26,574 nucleotides of DNA from Desulfobacterales bacterium (GCA_022361535.1 JAKSAU010000324.1:1-26574); one strand, 5' to 3'. Shown: positions 16,612 through 24,578, counted from the stretch's first letter. A program made the numbers and translations. Notes: generated from the letters alone by a model not told the origin.

Positions 16612-18528
16612 CTATTTAATGATAAAGCCTTTGGCAATATGATTTCGCACAAAGTAAACCATGAACACGCCGGGTAAAATTGAAAGTACTGTCATAGCCA
16701 TCACCATGCCTAAATCGGTTCTGAATGTAAATAGGGTTGAAATGGCCATACTGATTGGTTTGCCGGCGGTCACCGTCAAGATACGTGCAAAAACAATCTC
16801 TACCCATGAAAACATGAAGCAGAAAAATGCTGTTACCGCAATACCCGGTGCCATCATCGGAATTAAAATTCGAGTAAAAAACTGGAAAAAGGAATATCCG
16901 TCAATAAAAGCTGTTTCATCTATTTCCCTGGGAATGGCCGAAAGAAAACTCTCCAATACCCAAATAGAAATAGGCACATTAAAGGCACAATGTGCCAATG
17001 CGATCCCCAAGGGTTTGTTTACAAGGTCGATTTGTAAAAAGATTAAAAAGACAGGAAGCACCATGACCACCGGCGGGGTCATTCTCAAGGTTAAAAACCA
17101 AAAAAAGAGAGGCTTATCCCCCTTAAATGAATATCGTGAAAAAGCATACGCAGCCATAAGTGCAACAGGAATTGTGATAAGTATGTTCAATGTTACATAA
17201 GTGATGGAATTGATAATGGCACTCGTCATGACCGGGTCTTTAAATATATTAATGTAATTGGCAAAAGTAAGATCTCCCACAGGAACTGCGCTGCCTCGCA
17301 GGGTTGAATGAAAACTCACAGACACAAGAGGTAGCAAAGGTAAGAACAGGAAGGTGATATATGCGGTTTGCGGAAGCCATTTAAAATGCAAAGGTTTTTT
17401 TAAAAGTAGTCCAGTTTGTTTTGTTTTGCCTACAAGTTGTGGCACAAGCCTGTTGAACAGCTCAACAAAAGGCGTGCATAATGCCAGGCTCACCACGGTG
17501 AAGATACAGCAGAAACTGAAAATGAAAAATCCTGAAGTGGAAACGTCATTTAGTATCCACTCGGCCAGGGGAGGATTGATGTAATGATAAAAAATGCCGT
17601 TCAAAAACATGAGAAGCAATGTGTTTTGGCCCATCCAGACAATTGTCTTCTGTGATGGGGTCATTCCAGCCAGAAACAAAACAAGGGCACATCCTGCAAG
17701 GGCAGTTAGAGGAAAGAGTAGAAAATGGCCGTATGAAGCAAACATGAGGACCACATAGTCGTATACATGAAAATTAAAAGGTCCGTTATTTAACTGGAAT
17801 GTAAAAAGTACAATTAAGAAGGCAGCAACTGCAGCAGGTGTAAGAAGCTTAGTAGATATTTTTTGGGTAAAAACTTGTCGGCGCCGAAGAAAGATACCCA
17901 GCAGGTAAAAACCGTAAAGTGTGATTGCACCATGAATGAAAAAATAGTTCCATCCGATGGTGCGGCCTTTTAACGGGTTAAATATATCAAATTTTAAATT
18001 CAGCCAATATCCCGCCACATAAAATACCACGGCAGCAACAAGAATTTTTGTGTTGGAATCTTTTAAAAAACGAAATGAGATGTAATGAACAATTTCAAGG
18101 CCGATAACCATCAACAAGAACCAGGATGGTATGCAAAAAGAAGGAAGCCCGAAAACAGTTAACGTAAGTCCCCTTAAATATCCTGCAAGCTCAGGCAGGG
18201 GTAACCCGTAGAATTTACCATCAAAAAAAAGAGGTGGAATCATCATCACCAATGTTAAAAAAATAAAGGGTACCAGGCGGGTGGCAAAGCAATGCTTTAT
18301 AAATTGAGTGATTCGCCAGCTAGCTACTTCCTCTTTTGCTACGTATCCTGCCAGTAAAGGAAAAATCAGCATATGAAAGGAGTAGGTAAACTTATACAAG
18401 TAAGCACCTGCCGGATTTTTCAACACCATAAATTCTTCTGCAATATGCCCAAAAAAGACCAGGGTGATTGCATAAAATCGAGCTATATCAATCGTAAATA
18501 CTCGACTTGATTGTGATCCGCCGTGCAT
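16612..18528 (-). CDS. Fusion protein: acyltransferase-3 membrane domain plus GlpQ/MalG-type ABC permease
   Basis: A 638-residue integral membrane protein made of two families. Residues about 9-365 are an acyltransferase-3 domain: RVFTIDIARFYAITLVFFGHIAEEF holds the catalytic-type H28 region (split here only by eye), and TYSFHMLIFPLLAGYVA resembles the FHMPLFF motif. About ten hydrophobic segments follow. Residues about 378-638 are a binding-protein-dependent permease: LPLVSVSFHSTLRG, LRMTPPVVMVLPVFLI, an EAA loop IPREIDETAFIDGYSFFQFF (532-551) and the end VYFVRNHIAKGFIIK. The permease half resembles GlpQ of the bacterial glycerol ABC importer. No ATG lies near the junction (about 17400), so the permease is not separately started. 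AAAGGA precedes ATG 18528. It is 59 bp downstream of its partner permease. No ATPase or binding protein is adjacent. Confidence 0.88.
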   Translation of the reverse strand: MHGGSQSSRVFTIDIARFYAITLVFFGHIAEEFMVLKNPAGAYLYKFTYSFHMLIFPLLAGYVAKEEVASWRITQFIKHCFATRLVPFIFLTLVMMIPPLFFDGKFYGLPLPELAGYLRGLTLTVFGLPSFCIPSWFLLMVIGLEIVHYISFRFLKDSNTKILVAAVVFYVAGYWLNLKFDIFNPLKGRTIGWNYFFIHGAITLYGFYLLGIFLRRRQVFTQKISTKLLTPAAVAAFLIVLFTFQLNNGPFNFHVYDYVVLMFASYGHFLLFPLTALAGCALVLFLAGMTPSQKTIVWMGQNTLLLMFLNGIFYHYINPPLAEWILNDVSTSGFFIFSFCCIFTVVSLALCTPFVELFNRLVPQLVGKTKQTGLLLKKPLHFKWLPQTAYITFLFLPLLPLVSVSFHSTLRGSAVPVGDLTFANYINIFKDPVMTSAIINSITYVTLNILITIPVALMAAYAFSRYSFKGDKPLFFWFLTLRMTPPVVMVLPVFLIFLQIDLVNKPLGIALAHCAFNVPISIWVLESFLSAIPREIDETAFIDGYSFFQFFTRILIPMMAPGIAVTAFFCFMFSWVEIVFARILTVTAGKPISMAISTLFTFRTDLGMVMAMTVLSILPGVFMVYFVRNHIAKGFIIK

Positions 18529-18587
18529 AAGATTTTCCTTTTGTCAGCAACTGATTCCTCAACTATGGTTATAGGGGCTTCCGTATT

Positions 18588-19424
18588 TTACTCAAGACTT
18601 TTACGAGCTTCCTGAGCTGCAAGAATTCTTTTAAATGCCAGTGATATGATTAAAATGAGAATAAAATAGATGACCGCCCTTGCAGAAGCTGGTCCATAAT
18701 CCTGCGAAACAATTTCCTGGCCCAACTCCATTGCCAATAGGGTACTCGAACTGCCGGGACCGCCTGCATTAAGACGGAAGGGTTCGATAAAAACCATGAA
18801 GCTGTCAATAAACCGCAGTAAAACAGCCATGGTCAGTACTGCCTTTATTTTGGGCAGCTCTATGAAACAAAACGTATTCCAACGGGAGGCGCCGTCAATG
18901 GCAGCAGCCTGATAAAAAGCCGAAGGAATGGTTGTCAGGCCGGAATAGCAAAGTAAGACAACAAGGCTTGTCCAATGCCAGACATCCATCAGTACAATGA
19001 AAATCCAAGTAGGGATGATTTTTAATGTCCAACCTGAACCGTAAGCCATGGCAATAAATACATGCCAGATCATTGCGATCATATTCCAGGGTACAAGTAA
19101 AGGCAGTGCCATGCATACCAGGCAAACCGCGCTTAACGGTCCTTTTTTGGGTATGGTCAGGGCAATTGCAATACCAAGGGGAATTTCAATACCCAAAACA
19201 ATTGCCGAAAATAAAAGACTGCGTCCAAAGGTTTGCCAAAAACGCGGGGAACCCAGCACTTCTATATACCATTCTAAACCCACCCATACCTTGTTCTGTA
19301 TGTGGAAGATATCATAGAATGAATAATTGACAATCATTACCAACGGCAGGACCGCAACAAATCCAAGCAGCAGAATTGCCGGAATTACAAAAAGCCAAGC
19401 CTTGTTATTTTGAGGCTTTGTCAT
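18588..19424 (-). CDS. ABC transporter permease, GlpP/MalF type
   Basis: Inner-membrane permease of the carbohydrate/polyol class, 278 residues with six predicted helices. It starts NNKAWLFVIPAILLLGFVAVLPL and holds MDVWHWTSLVVLLCYSGL, an EAA-type loop IPSAFYQAAAIDGASRWNTF and LRFIDSFMVFIEPF. From memory these strings closely resemble GlpP, the first permease of the rhizobial glycerol importer GlpSTPQV, so a glycerol-like polyol substrate is a reasonable guess but not proven. It is the first gene of a two-gene - strand operon. The ATPases and the binding protein found beside glpPQ elsewhere are missing here. ATG 19424 is preceded by AAGGAT at a long spacing. Confidence 0.88.
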   Translation of the reverse strand: MTKPQNNKAWLFVIPAILLLGFVAVLPLVMIVNYSFYDIFHIQNKVWVGLEWYIEVLGSPRFWQTFGRSLLFSAIVLGIEIPLGIAIALTIPKKGPLSAVCLVCMALPLLVPWNMIAMIWHVFIAMAYGSGWTLKIIPTWIFIVLMDVWHWTSLVVLLCYSGLTTIPSAFYQAAAIDGASRWNTFCFIELPKIKAVLTMAVLLRFIDSFMVFIEPFRLNAGGPGSSSTLLAMELGQEIVSQDYGPASARAVIYFILILIISLAFKRILAAQEARKSLE

Positions 19425-19588
19425 GAGTTATGCCATATCCTTTTAAAAGGTTTGCATCAGTCCTATGGTTCCATGTATTAAAATTAAGCTGCACAAGCTT
19501 TTAAGCAGTGTTCATACAATCTGTTTATTGCTGACATAATTAATTCATTCATTAAATTCCTTTAGAGTATTTACGTCTTTAATGAATT

Positions 19589-19620
19589 AATTGTGTAAAT
19601 TTATTTTTACACAATTTTTT
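19589..19620 (+). promoter_or_regulatory. 11-bp perfect inverted repeat with T tail
   Basis: Arms AATTGTGTAAA and TTTACACAATT are separated by six bases and run into TTTTTT (19615-19620). The shape is that of an A/T-rich terminator, but no + strand gene lies upstream for it to end. A leader or attenuator hairpin or a protein-binding dyad is equally possible. The arm spacing does not match FNR/CRP-type sites. Confidence 0.4.
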
Positions 19621-19646
19621 GATTGTTAACGTTAACTAAGTATATC
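19619..19646 (+). promoter_or_regulatory. Candidate promoter of the sigma-factor operon with LacI-type palindrome in the spacer
   Basis: TTGATT (19619-19624) and TATATC (19641-19646) are 16 bp apart. The palindrome GTTAACGTTAAC (19625-19636) fills most of the spacer. A central CG dyad of this type is typical of LacI/GalR-family operators. No LacI-family gene is in the window, so the regulator would be elsewhere. Confidence 0.35.
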
Positions 19647-19746
19647 TTCGCAATTGAATGAAACATGTTTTTCACATTCTACTTAAGACTTGCGTTGATC
19701 AGTTGTATAGTGGGATTGATTATCATTTTGACAAAGGAGATTGTTT

Positions 19747-20268
19747 TTGGGAACACCATCAGATGAATTATACGAGCAAATACTTGCCCCGATAAAAGAT
19801 CAGATGATTCGAACGGTTGCCAGGATCGTCAGAGATCCTGAAGATGCTGAAGATGTGTTCCAGGAAGTGCTGGTGGTTATCTGGCATAAACTTGAAACGA
19901 TAATCAATCATCCAAACCCCCAAGGATATATTCTTCGAGTTTGCATTACCCGGTCATACGATTACCTTAGAAAAAAAATGCGAAGACGGCGTTTTGAAAT
20001 TCATCTGGAAACAATCAAATCGGTCTTGCTTGCAAACAGGAACAGGAATCCGGAAATACAGTTTAATGATGAAAAAACAATTCAGGCTGCCATATCAATG
20101 CTCCCGCCCAAGCAAGGACAGGCGATTTTACTCAGGGCTGTCGATGGATACGCGTATAAAACCATTGGAGAAGTTTTAGATTGCAGTGAATCGACTGCCC
20201 GGTCTCATTTTTCAAAAGGGAAAGCAAAGCTTAAAAGTCGGCTCAGGCAATTGGGGGTGTCCGTATGA
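19747..20268 (+). CDS. ECF-type RNA polymerase sigma factor
   Basis: Extracytoplasmic-function sigma factor of 173 residues. Region 2 reads ARIVRDPEDAEDVFQEVLVVIWHKL, with the -10-binding part NPQGYILRVCITRSYDYLRKK. Region 4 reads AISMLPPKQGQAILLRAVDGYAYKTIGEVLDCSESTARSHFSKGKAKLKSRL in outline (helix-turn-helix near residues 135-160). The start is TTG 19747, seven bases after AAAGGAG (19733-19739); an earlier TTG at 19741 is too close to that site. Its stop overlaps the next gene by 4 bp, the usual sigma/anti-sigma arrangement. It is transcribed away from the GlpPQ-like operon, which may or may not be its target. Confidence 0.9.
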   Translation: MGTPSDELYEQILAPIKDQMIRTVARIVRDPEDAEDVFQEVLVVIWHKLETIINHPNPQGYILRVCITRSYDYLRKKMRRRRFEIHLETIKSVLLANRNRNPEIQFNDEKTIQAAISMLPPKQGQAILLRAVDGYAYKTIGEVLDCSESTARSHFSKGKAKLKSRLRQLGVSV

Positions 20269-21200
20269 AAAAATCAAAAGATACGCATAACAGTTTTATT
20301 GGTAAAATAAATCAAAGCTTTTCAAAGAATGATTATTCTGATCCATCACCCAAGTTAGAAAAAATGATGGATGGATTTAAACAGGATCTGTCTGCACACC
20401 CTGTTTTGAACGAGTCACCCAAGGGCTACAGAGAAAATAATTCTAAGATCAATGTGATTTTATCAAAAATTCCCCGGCCCATAATGCTGACATGCGGATC
20501 CGGTTTGGCCGGACTGATTCTGGTTAGTTTAATGGTCTTTATTAACTTTACGCCTACATGGGCAGATATTGAAAAGCAGTTTGGGATCATAAAAGGGTTT
20601 TCCCTGTCTATCTATTATAGGAATCATATCGATCAGCGGCCAGCGTTTGCACAATTCTGGTCGAATAAAAACGGGCAAAAAAGAATTCACACAGGCAATC
20701 ATGTTGTCTTTATAAACAATGAAACCGGTGTTCAGGCATTCAATGTGGAAACCCGGACAAAAGGCAAAGCGTTTGGTGTTATTTTTTTCCCCTTGCGGAT
20801 GATTCAGCGGGCAAATGATAATGGTAAAACCAGCCTTAAGTTTTTAATCAACACCTTATCAGGTGAAGATATGATAGATACTACGGATTTGGTAATCTCT
20901 GATTCTCAGGTCGCAGAAGATCTCCTGGTTTTTGATACCACTTCCAGAGATACATTATGGAAGCTGCGCATATGGGTATTAAAAGAAACCCAATTGCCTA
21001 TCCGTATTCTTAAACAGCATCTCAAAGACGGCCGGTTTATTGATATGCAGTTCACATATTCAAAAGACCAACCTGAAAACTTTTATGATGCCGATGCTTT
21101 TTCAGCAGAACTTGGCAACCATGAACTTAGCAGATTTGAACTGATGAATCGTTTTTTACAGGATCCGGGTACCAAAGGATTTTTTAAATCTGACGATTAA
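20265..21200 (+). CDS. Single-pass membrane protein, probable anti-sigma factor
   Basis: The 311-residue product has a soluble N-terminal part (1-70, charged, with LEKMMDGFKQDL), one transmembrane helix (about 72-95, IMLTCGSGLAGLILVSLMVF) and a C-terminal domain of about 210 residues on the outside. The outer domain is beta-rich (FSLSIYYRNH, AQFWSNKNGQKRIHTGNHVVFINN, WKLRIWVLKETQLPIRILKQ), reminiscent of LolA/RseB-like folds that sense lipids or lipoproteins. No zinc-finger anti-sigma motif (HxxxCxxC) is seen. ATGA overlap with the sigma gene supports the anti-sigma role; this is inference from position and topology. Confidence 0.7.
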   Translation: MKKSKDTHNSFIGKINQSFSKNDYSDPSPKLEKMMDGFKQDLSAHPVLNESPKGYRENNSKINVILSKIPRPIMLTCGSGLAGLILVSLMVFINFTPTWADIEKQFGIIKGFSLSIYYRNHIDQRPAFAQFWSNKNGQKRIHTGNHVVFINNETGVQAFNVETRTKGKAFGVIFFPLRMIQRANDNGKTSLKFLINTLSGEDMIDTTDLVISDSQVAEDLLVFDTTSRDTLWKLRIWVLKETQLPIRILKQHLKDGRFIDMQFTYSKDQPENFYDADAFSAELGNHELSRFELMNRFLQDPGTKGFFKSDD

Positions 21201-21285
21201 ATAAAAGTAATCCAAAGCACTCAATCATGAGTATAAAAGGGAATTAAACTTTAGAACAATTTCGAATAAGGCGTAAGAATTCTTT

Positions 21286-21831
21286 ATGAGTATCTGGAAC
21301 CAGGAAAGTTATATCAAGGCATGGAATTTTGCATCTGTCGCGCACAAAGGGCAATTTGTGCCAGGGACTGATATTCCCTATATGAACCATATCGGTCTTG
21401 TTGCAATGGAAGCAATGGCAGCAATTGCATATAGTAAACAAATAAATGATCCTGACTTATTGGTGCTCTGTTCTGTTTTACATGATATTTTAGAGGACAC
21501 AGACACTACGTACGAAGAGATAAATAGTATTTTTGGAACCAGTGTTGCCGATGGTGTTCAGGCCTTAACCAAAGATATTGCCTTGCAGTCAAAAGAAGAA
21601 CAAATGAAAAATAGCATCCAACGAATCAGGAATCAGCCTAAAGAGGTCTGGATGGTGAAACTTTCAGATAGAATAACCAATCTGCAGCCACCGCCAAAGC
21701 ACTGGAACAAAGATAAGATCCGCAAGTATAAAAATGAAGCAAAGATGATTCTAAATGAACTGGGTGAATCAGATGCTTATCTGGCAGCCAGATTGAAAAT
21801 GAAAATTGAACAGTATCGCCTATATGAATAA
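21286..21831 (+). CDS. Small HD-domain hydrolase, MESH1/SAH-like (p)ppGpp hydrolase
   Basis: Stand-alone HD hydrolase of 181 residues, the size of small alarmone hydrolases. Motifs match the RelA/SpoT hydrolase half: ASVAHKGQFVPGTDIPYMNHI (H35), LCSVLHDILEDTDTT (H66, D67, E70, D71) and VKLSDRITNLQ (D128). All Mn-binding residues are present. No synthetase, TGS or ACT domain follows. The expected reaction is removal of pyrophosphate from (p)ppGpp or a related nucleotide; MESH1 can also dephosphorylate NADPH. The ATG at 21286 has a weak ribosome site, AAGGCG. It precedes an amino acid uptake operon by about 200 bp. Confidence 0.85.
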   Translation: MSIWNQESYIKAWNFASVAHKGQFVPGTDIPYMNHIGLVAMEAMAAIAYSKQINDPDLLVLCSVLHDILEDTDTTYEEINSIFGTSVADGVQALTKDIALQSKEEQMKNSIQRIRNQPKEVWMVKLSDRITNLQPPPKHWNKDKIRKYKNEAKMILNELGESDAYLAARLKMKIEQYRLYE

Positions 21832-21975
21832 GCCAAGACGCTCAAATAGTCCAACCGTAGCTGTTTATCGCGCTTAAATTTTGCACGTAGCTTTGTTTGT
21901 CCCGGAATACGGCAGCTGTTTTCGGGATGAACAAGCCGGTATTGGTATCAGGGATTGCCTTGGTTTACCGGTTTT

Positions 21976-21988
21976 AACCTTTAAGGTT
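21976..21988 (+). promoter_or_regulatory. Small dyad upstream of the amino acid permease
   Basis: AACCT-TTA-AGGTT is a perfect 5-bp dyad with a 3-base centre, in the about 210-bp gap before the permease gene. It may be an operator or chance; no promoter is clearly readable around it. Confidence 0.2.
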
Positions 21989-22045
21989 GCGCCCATTCGT
22001 GGTATGATTTCCTTTTTTAAAAGGACGACCTTAAAAAGGAAAAGG

Positions 22046-22816
22046 ATGCATCCTTCCCGCAATCTGATCAAATCTGCTCTGTTTATAGCTGTTCTGGCCA
22101 TCATAATGACCTTGGGATATCAGCGACTTGAATATAACTGGCAATGGTACCGTATCTGGCCATATTTTTTTTCAATCCAGGAAGGAAGCATTATACCAGG
22201 GATACTGATCCAGGGATTAATCATTACCCTGAAAATCTCAGGGGTCGGATTGGTTCTCTCTCTTATTCTGGGAACCTTGTCAGCAATCGCTAGGCTTTCT
22301 CCTTTTCCGGTACTTCGTATCCTGGCCTGGATATATGTTGAGACTGTGAGGAACACCCCTCTGCTGATCCAGATTTTTTTAATTTACTTTGTAATTTCGC
22401 CGGTCCTGGATATATCAGCCTTTTGGTCTGCGGTCTGGGCATTGAGTCTTTTTGAAGGAGCGTATGCTTCAGAGATTATCCGATCCGGGATTTTAGGAAT
22501 TCCAAAGGGTCAGATAGAGGCGGCTTTAGGTCTTGGGCTGTCCAAGCCTGTGATTTACTTTAAGGTCATTTTGCCCCAGATGCTGCGCACAACTTTGCCG
22601 ATGCTTGCCGGCCAGAGCGTTTCCCTGATCAAGGACTCTGCCCTTGTGTCCACAGTATCCATATACGATTTGACTATGCAGGCTCAAAAAATCGTATCTG
22701 AAACATTTTTAACTTTTGAAATTTGGTTTGCTGTGGCACTATGCTACTTGATCATAACGGCAAGTCTTTCGTTTTTAATCAGACAACTGGAACTACGGAT
22801 GAAGTTTATCCTCTAA
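22046..22816 (+). CDS. Polar amino acid ABC transporter permease (HisM/GlnP family)
   Basis: Inner-membrane permease of 256 residues, first of two in this locus. Family strings are GLIITLKISGVGLVLSLILGTLSA, YVETVRNTPLLIQIFLIYF, the EAA loop IPKGQIEAALGLGLSKPVIYFKV and LPMLAGQSVSLIKDSALVSTVS. The longest open frame begins with TTG at 21881, but its first 55 residues look non-coding. ATG 22046, with AAGGA five bases upstream, gives a normal N-terminus; ATG 22004 is the alternative. It is followed 37 bp later by the binding-protein gene. No ATP-binding gene accompanies the operon. Confidence 0.9.
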   Translation: MHPSRNLIKSALFIAVLAIIMTLGYQRLEYNWQWYRIWPYFFSIQEGSIIPGILIQGLIITLKISGVGLVLSLILGTLSAIARLSPFPVLRILAWIYVETVRNTPLLIQIFLIYFVISPVLDISAFWSAVWALSLFEGAYASEIIRSGILGIPKGQIEAALGLGLSKPVIYFKVILPQMLRTTLPMLAGQSVSLIKDSALVSTVSIYDLTMQAQKIVSETFLTFEIWFAVALCYLIITASLSFLIRQLELRMKFIL

Positions 22817-22853
22817 ATGAATCTTTAAATTCTATCTATCAAAGGAGATCAAG

Positions 22854-23669
22854 ATGAAGAAAATACTTGTTTTGCTTATCTGTCTCATGCTGGGAGTATC
22901 CACTGCCTTTGCAGGCCAGACAGGAAAAGCCTTGTCCCTGGAAAGCATTATTGAAAAAATTCAAAAACAAGGTGTTTTGCGTGTCGGTATGTCAACCTTT
23001 GTGCCCTGGGCTATGAAAGACAAGCAGGGCAACCTCATCGGATTTGAGATTGATGTGGCAAAAAAGCTTGCTGAAGATATGGGAGTAAAAGTTGAGTTCG
23101 TTCCCACTGCCTGGTCCGGTATCATCCCGGCGTTGCTTACAGGGAAGTTTGATGTGATTATCGGTGGTATGGGAATTACACCGGAAAGAAACCTGAAAGT
23201 TAATTTTACTATGCCTTACGAATTCTCAGGCATGTCCATGGTGGCACATAAGAAAAAGGCTGCTGGGTTTTCAAGCGTTGAAGATTTCAATAAAAAAGGG
23301 GTAAGTATTGCCGTTCGAATGGGAACGACAGCTGAGATGGCAGCCAAAAAATTTATGCCTAAAGCGGAATTTAAACTCTTTGAAAATGAAAGCCAGGCGC
23401 TGCAGGAACTCAACTTAGGCAGGGTTCATGCTGTTGTTTCTTCAGCTCCAATGCCAGCTTTTCATGCACTCAAATTTCCTGATAAACTTTTTGTGCCCAT
23501 CAAGGAAAACTTTACTAAAGAGCCTATTGGATTTGCCCTTCGCAAAGGGGACTATGATGCACTCAATTACTTTAACAACTGGATTCTCATCAACCATGCA
23601 TCAGGTTTCCTAAAAGAAAAACAAACCTATTGGTTTGAAACTAAAGAATGGGAAAGCCTTGTTCAATAA
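22854..23669 (+). CDS. Polar amino acid ABC transporter substrate-binding protein (SBP_bac_3)
   Basis: Periplasmic receptor of 271 residues with signal peptide MKKILVLLICLMLGVSTAFA before GQTG. The family core is present: LRVGMSTFVPWAMKD, LIGFEIDVAKKLAEDMGVKVEFV, WSGIIPALLTGKFDVIIGGMGITPERNLKVNFT (in outline), and the second-lobe VRMGTTAE. An Arg-containing turn PERN and an Asp-type ligand position in FDVIIGG fit amino acid binding. AAAGGAG lies six bases before ATG 22854. It lies between two permease genes, so it belongs to a heteromeric permease system. The specific amino acid cannot be read. Confidence 0.93.
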   Translation: MKKILVLLICLMLGVSTAFAGQTGKALSLESIIEKIQKQGVLRVGMSTFVPWAMKDKQGNLIGFEIDVAKKLAEDMGVKVEFVPTAWSGIIPALLTGKFDVIIGGMGITPERNLKVNFTMPYEFSGMSMVAHKKKAAGFSSVEDFNKKGVSIAVRMGTTAEMAAKKFMPKAEFKLFENESQALQELNLGRVHAVVSSAPMPAFHALKFPDKLFVPIKENFTKEPIGFALRKGDYDALNYFNNWILINHASGFLKEKQTYWFETKEWESLVQ

Positions 23670-24543
23670 ACCTTCAAACAAACTGACCCTTGTGGATATG
23701 GCGGCATTGGGCCTGATCATTGCCGCCATATCCTTTTTTTTGACCAAGATGGGGTCTGTCCTGGCCTATGAATGGAACTGGTCTGCTATCCCCAGGTATT
23801 TTATCTTCCAGGATGCAGACACGGGCCAATGGCTGCCTAACATTTTGGTGAAAGGGTTTATCACAACCATTAAACTGAGCATCTGGTCAACAATACTTGC
23901 TTTTTTTCTCGGAACAATTTCCGGCATCATGGGTGCCAGGGGGGACGGGTTTCAAAGGTTTGTCAGCCGGACCTATGTGGAAGTGGTAAGAAATATTCCT
24001 TCACTGGTGTTGCTCATTATCTTTTATTACTTTGTTTCCAGCCAGTTTTTAGATGCGCTTGGCATCGACTCTTGGCTTAGAAACCAGCCTTCAAGCGTCC
24101 AAAATGTTTTTTCAAGGTTCTTGGCCGAACCGGGACAAATAAATGCATTTGTTTCTGCTGTAGCGGCCTTGGGTCTTTACGAGGGGGCGTATATATCTGA
24201 AATTGTTCGCGGCGGGATACAAGGGTTGCCCCGGGGACAGTGGGAAGCAGCTTTTTCAATAGGGCTTTCCGGCCCTAAAACATTTAGACTGGTTATTTTA
24301 CCCCAGGCATTTCGCCAGGTGGCCTTTCCTTTGGCCGGTCAATTCATTTCCACGATTAAAGATTCTGCCATTGTATCCGTGATTTCCATACAGGAGCTTA
24401 CTTTCCAGGGAATGGAATTGATGGCAGCCACTTTCCTTACCTTTGAGATCTGGATAACTGTAACTTTGTTATATTTTATCCTGACCTTTTCTTTATCCAG
24501 AGTTATTGCGTTCCTGGAAAAAAGATCTTCGCCAAGAGCGTGA
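23659..24543 (+). CDS. Polar amino acid ABC transporter permease (HisQ/GltK family)
   Basis: Second permease of the amino acid importer, about 294 residues. It shows YVEVVRNIPSLVLLIIFYYFV, the EAA loop LPRGQWEAAFSIGLSGPKTFRLV, LPQAFRQVAFPLAGQFISTIKDSAIVSVIS in outline, and an inserted stretch of about 35 residues (near 125-160) between helices. The start is uncertain: TTG 23659, just after GGGAAAG and overlapping the binding-protein gene by 11 bp, is my choice. TTG 23635 and ATG 23698 are alternatives. The next gene is convergent; the matching ATPase is not in the window. Confidence 0.88.
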   Translation: MFNKPSNKLTLVDMAALGLIIAAISFFLTKMGSVLAYEWNWSAIPRYFIFQDADTGQWLPNILVKGFITTIKLSIWSTILAFFLGTISGIMGARGDGFQRFVSRTYVEVVRNIPSLVLLIIFYYFVSSQFLDALGIDSWLRNQPSSVQNVFSRFLAEPGQINAFVSAVAALGLYEGAYISEIVRGGIQGLPRGQWEAAFSIGLSGPKTFRLVILPQAFRQVAFPLAGQFISTIKDSAIVSVISIQELTFQGMELMAATFLTFEIWITVTLLYFILTFSLSRVIAFLEKRSSPRA

Positions 24544-24578
24544 TCTGCCTATCATAAATATTTTCTTTTATCTTGTGA

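Larger units (their letters stand above)
19425..19746. other. Divergent regulatory region rich in inverted repeats
   Basis: About 320 bp of A/T-rich DNA between the permease operon (-) and the sigma-factor operon (+). It holds three inverted repeats. AATTAATTCATT (19538-19549) pairs with AATGAATTAATT (19581-19592). AATTGTGTAAA (19589-19599) pairs with TTTACACAATT (19606-19616) and is followed by six T in all. GTTAACGTTAAC (19625-19636) is a perfect palindrome. No gene is supported within it. Confidence 0.75.
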
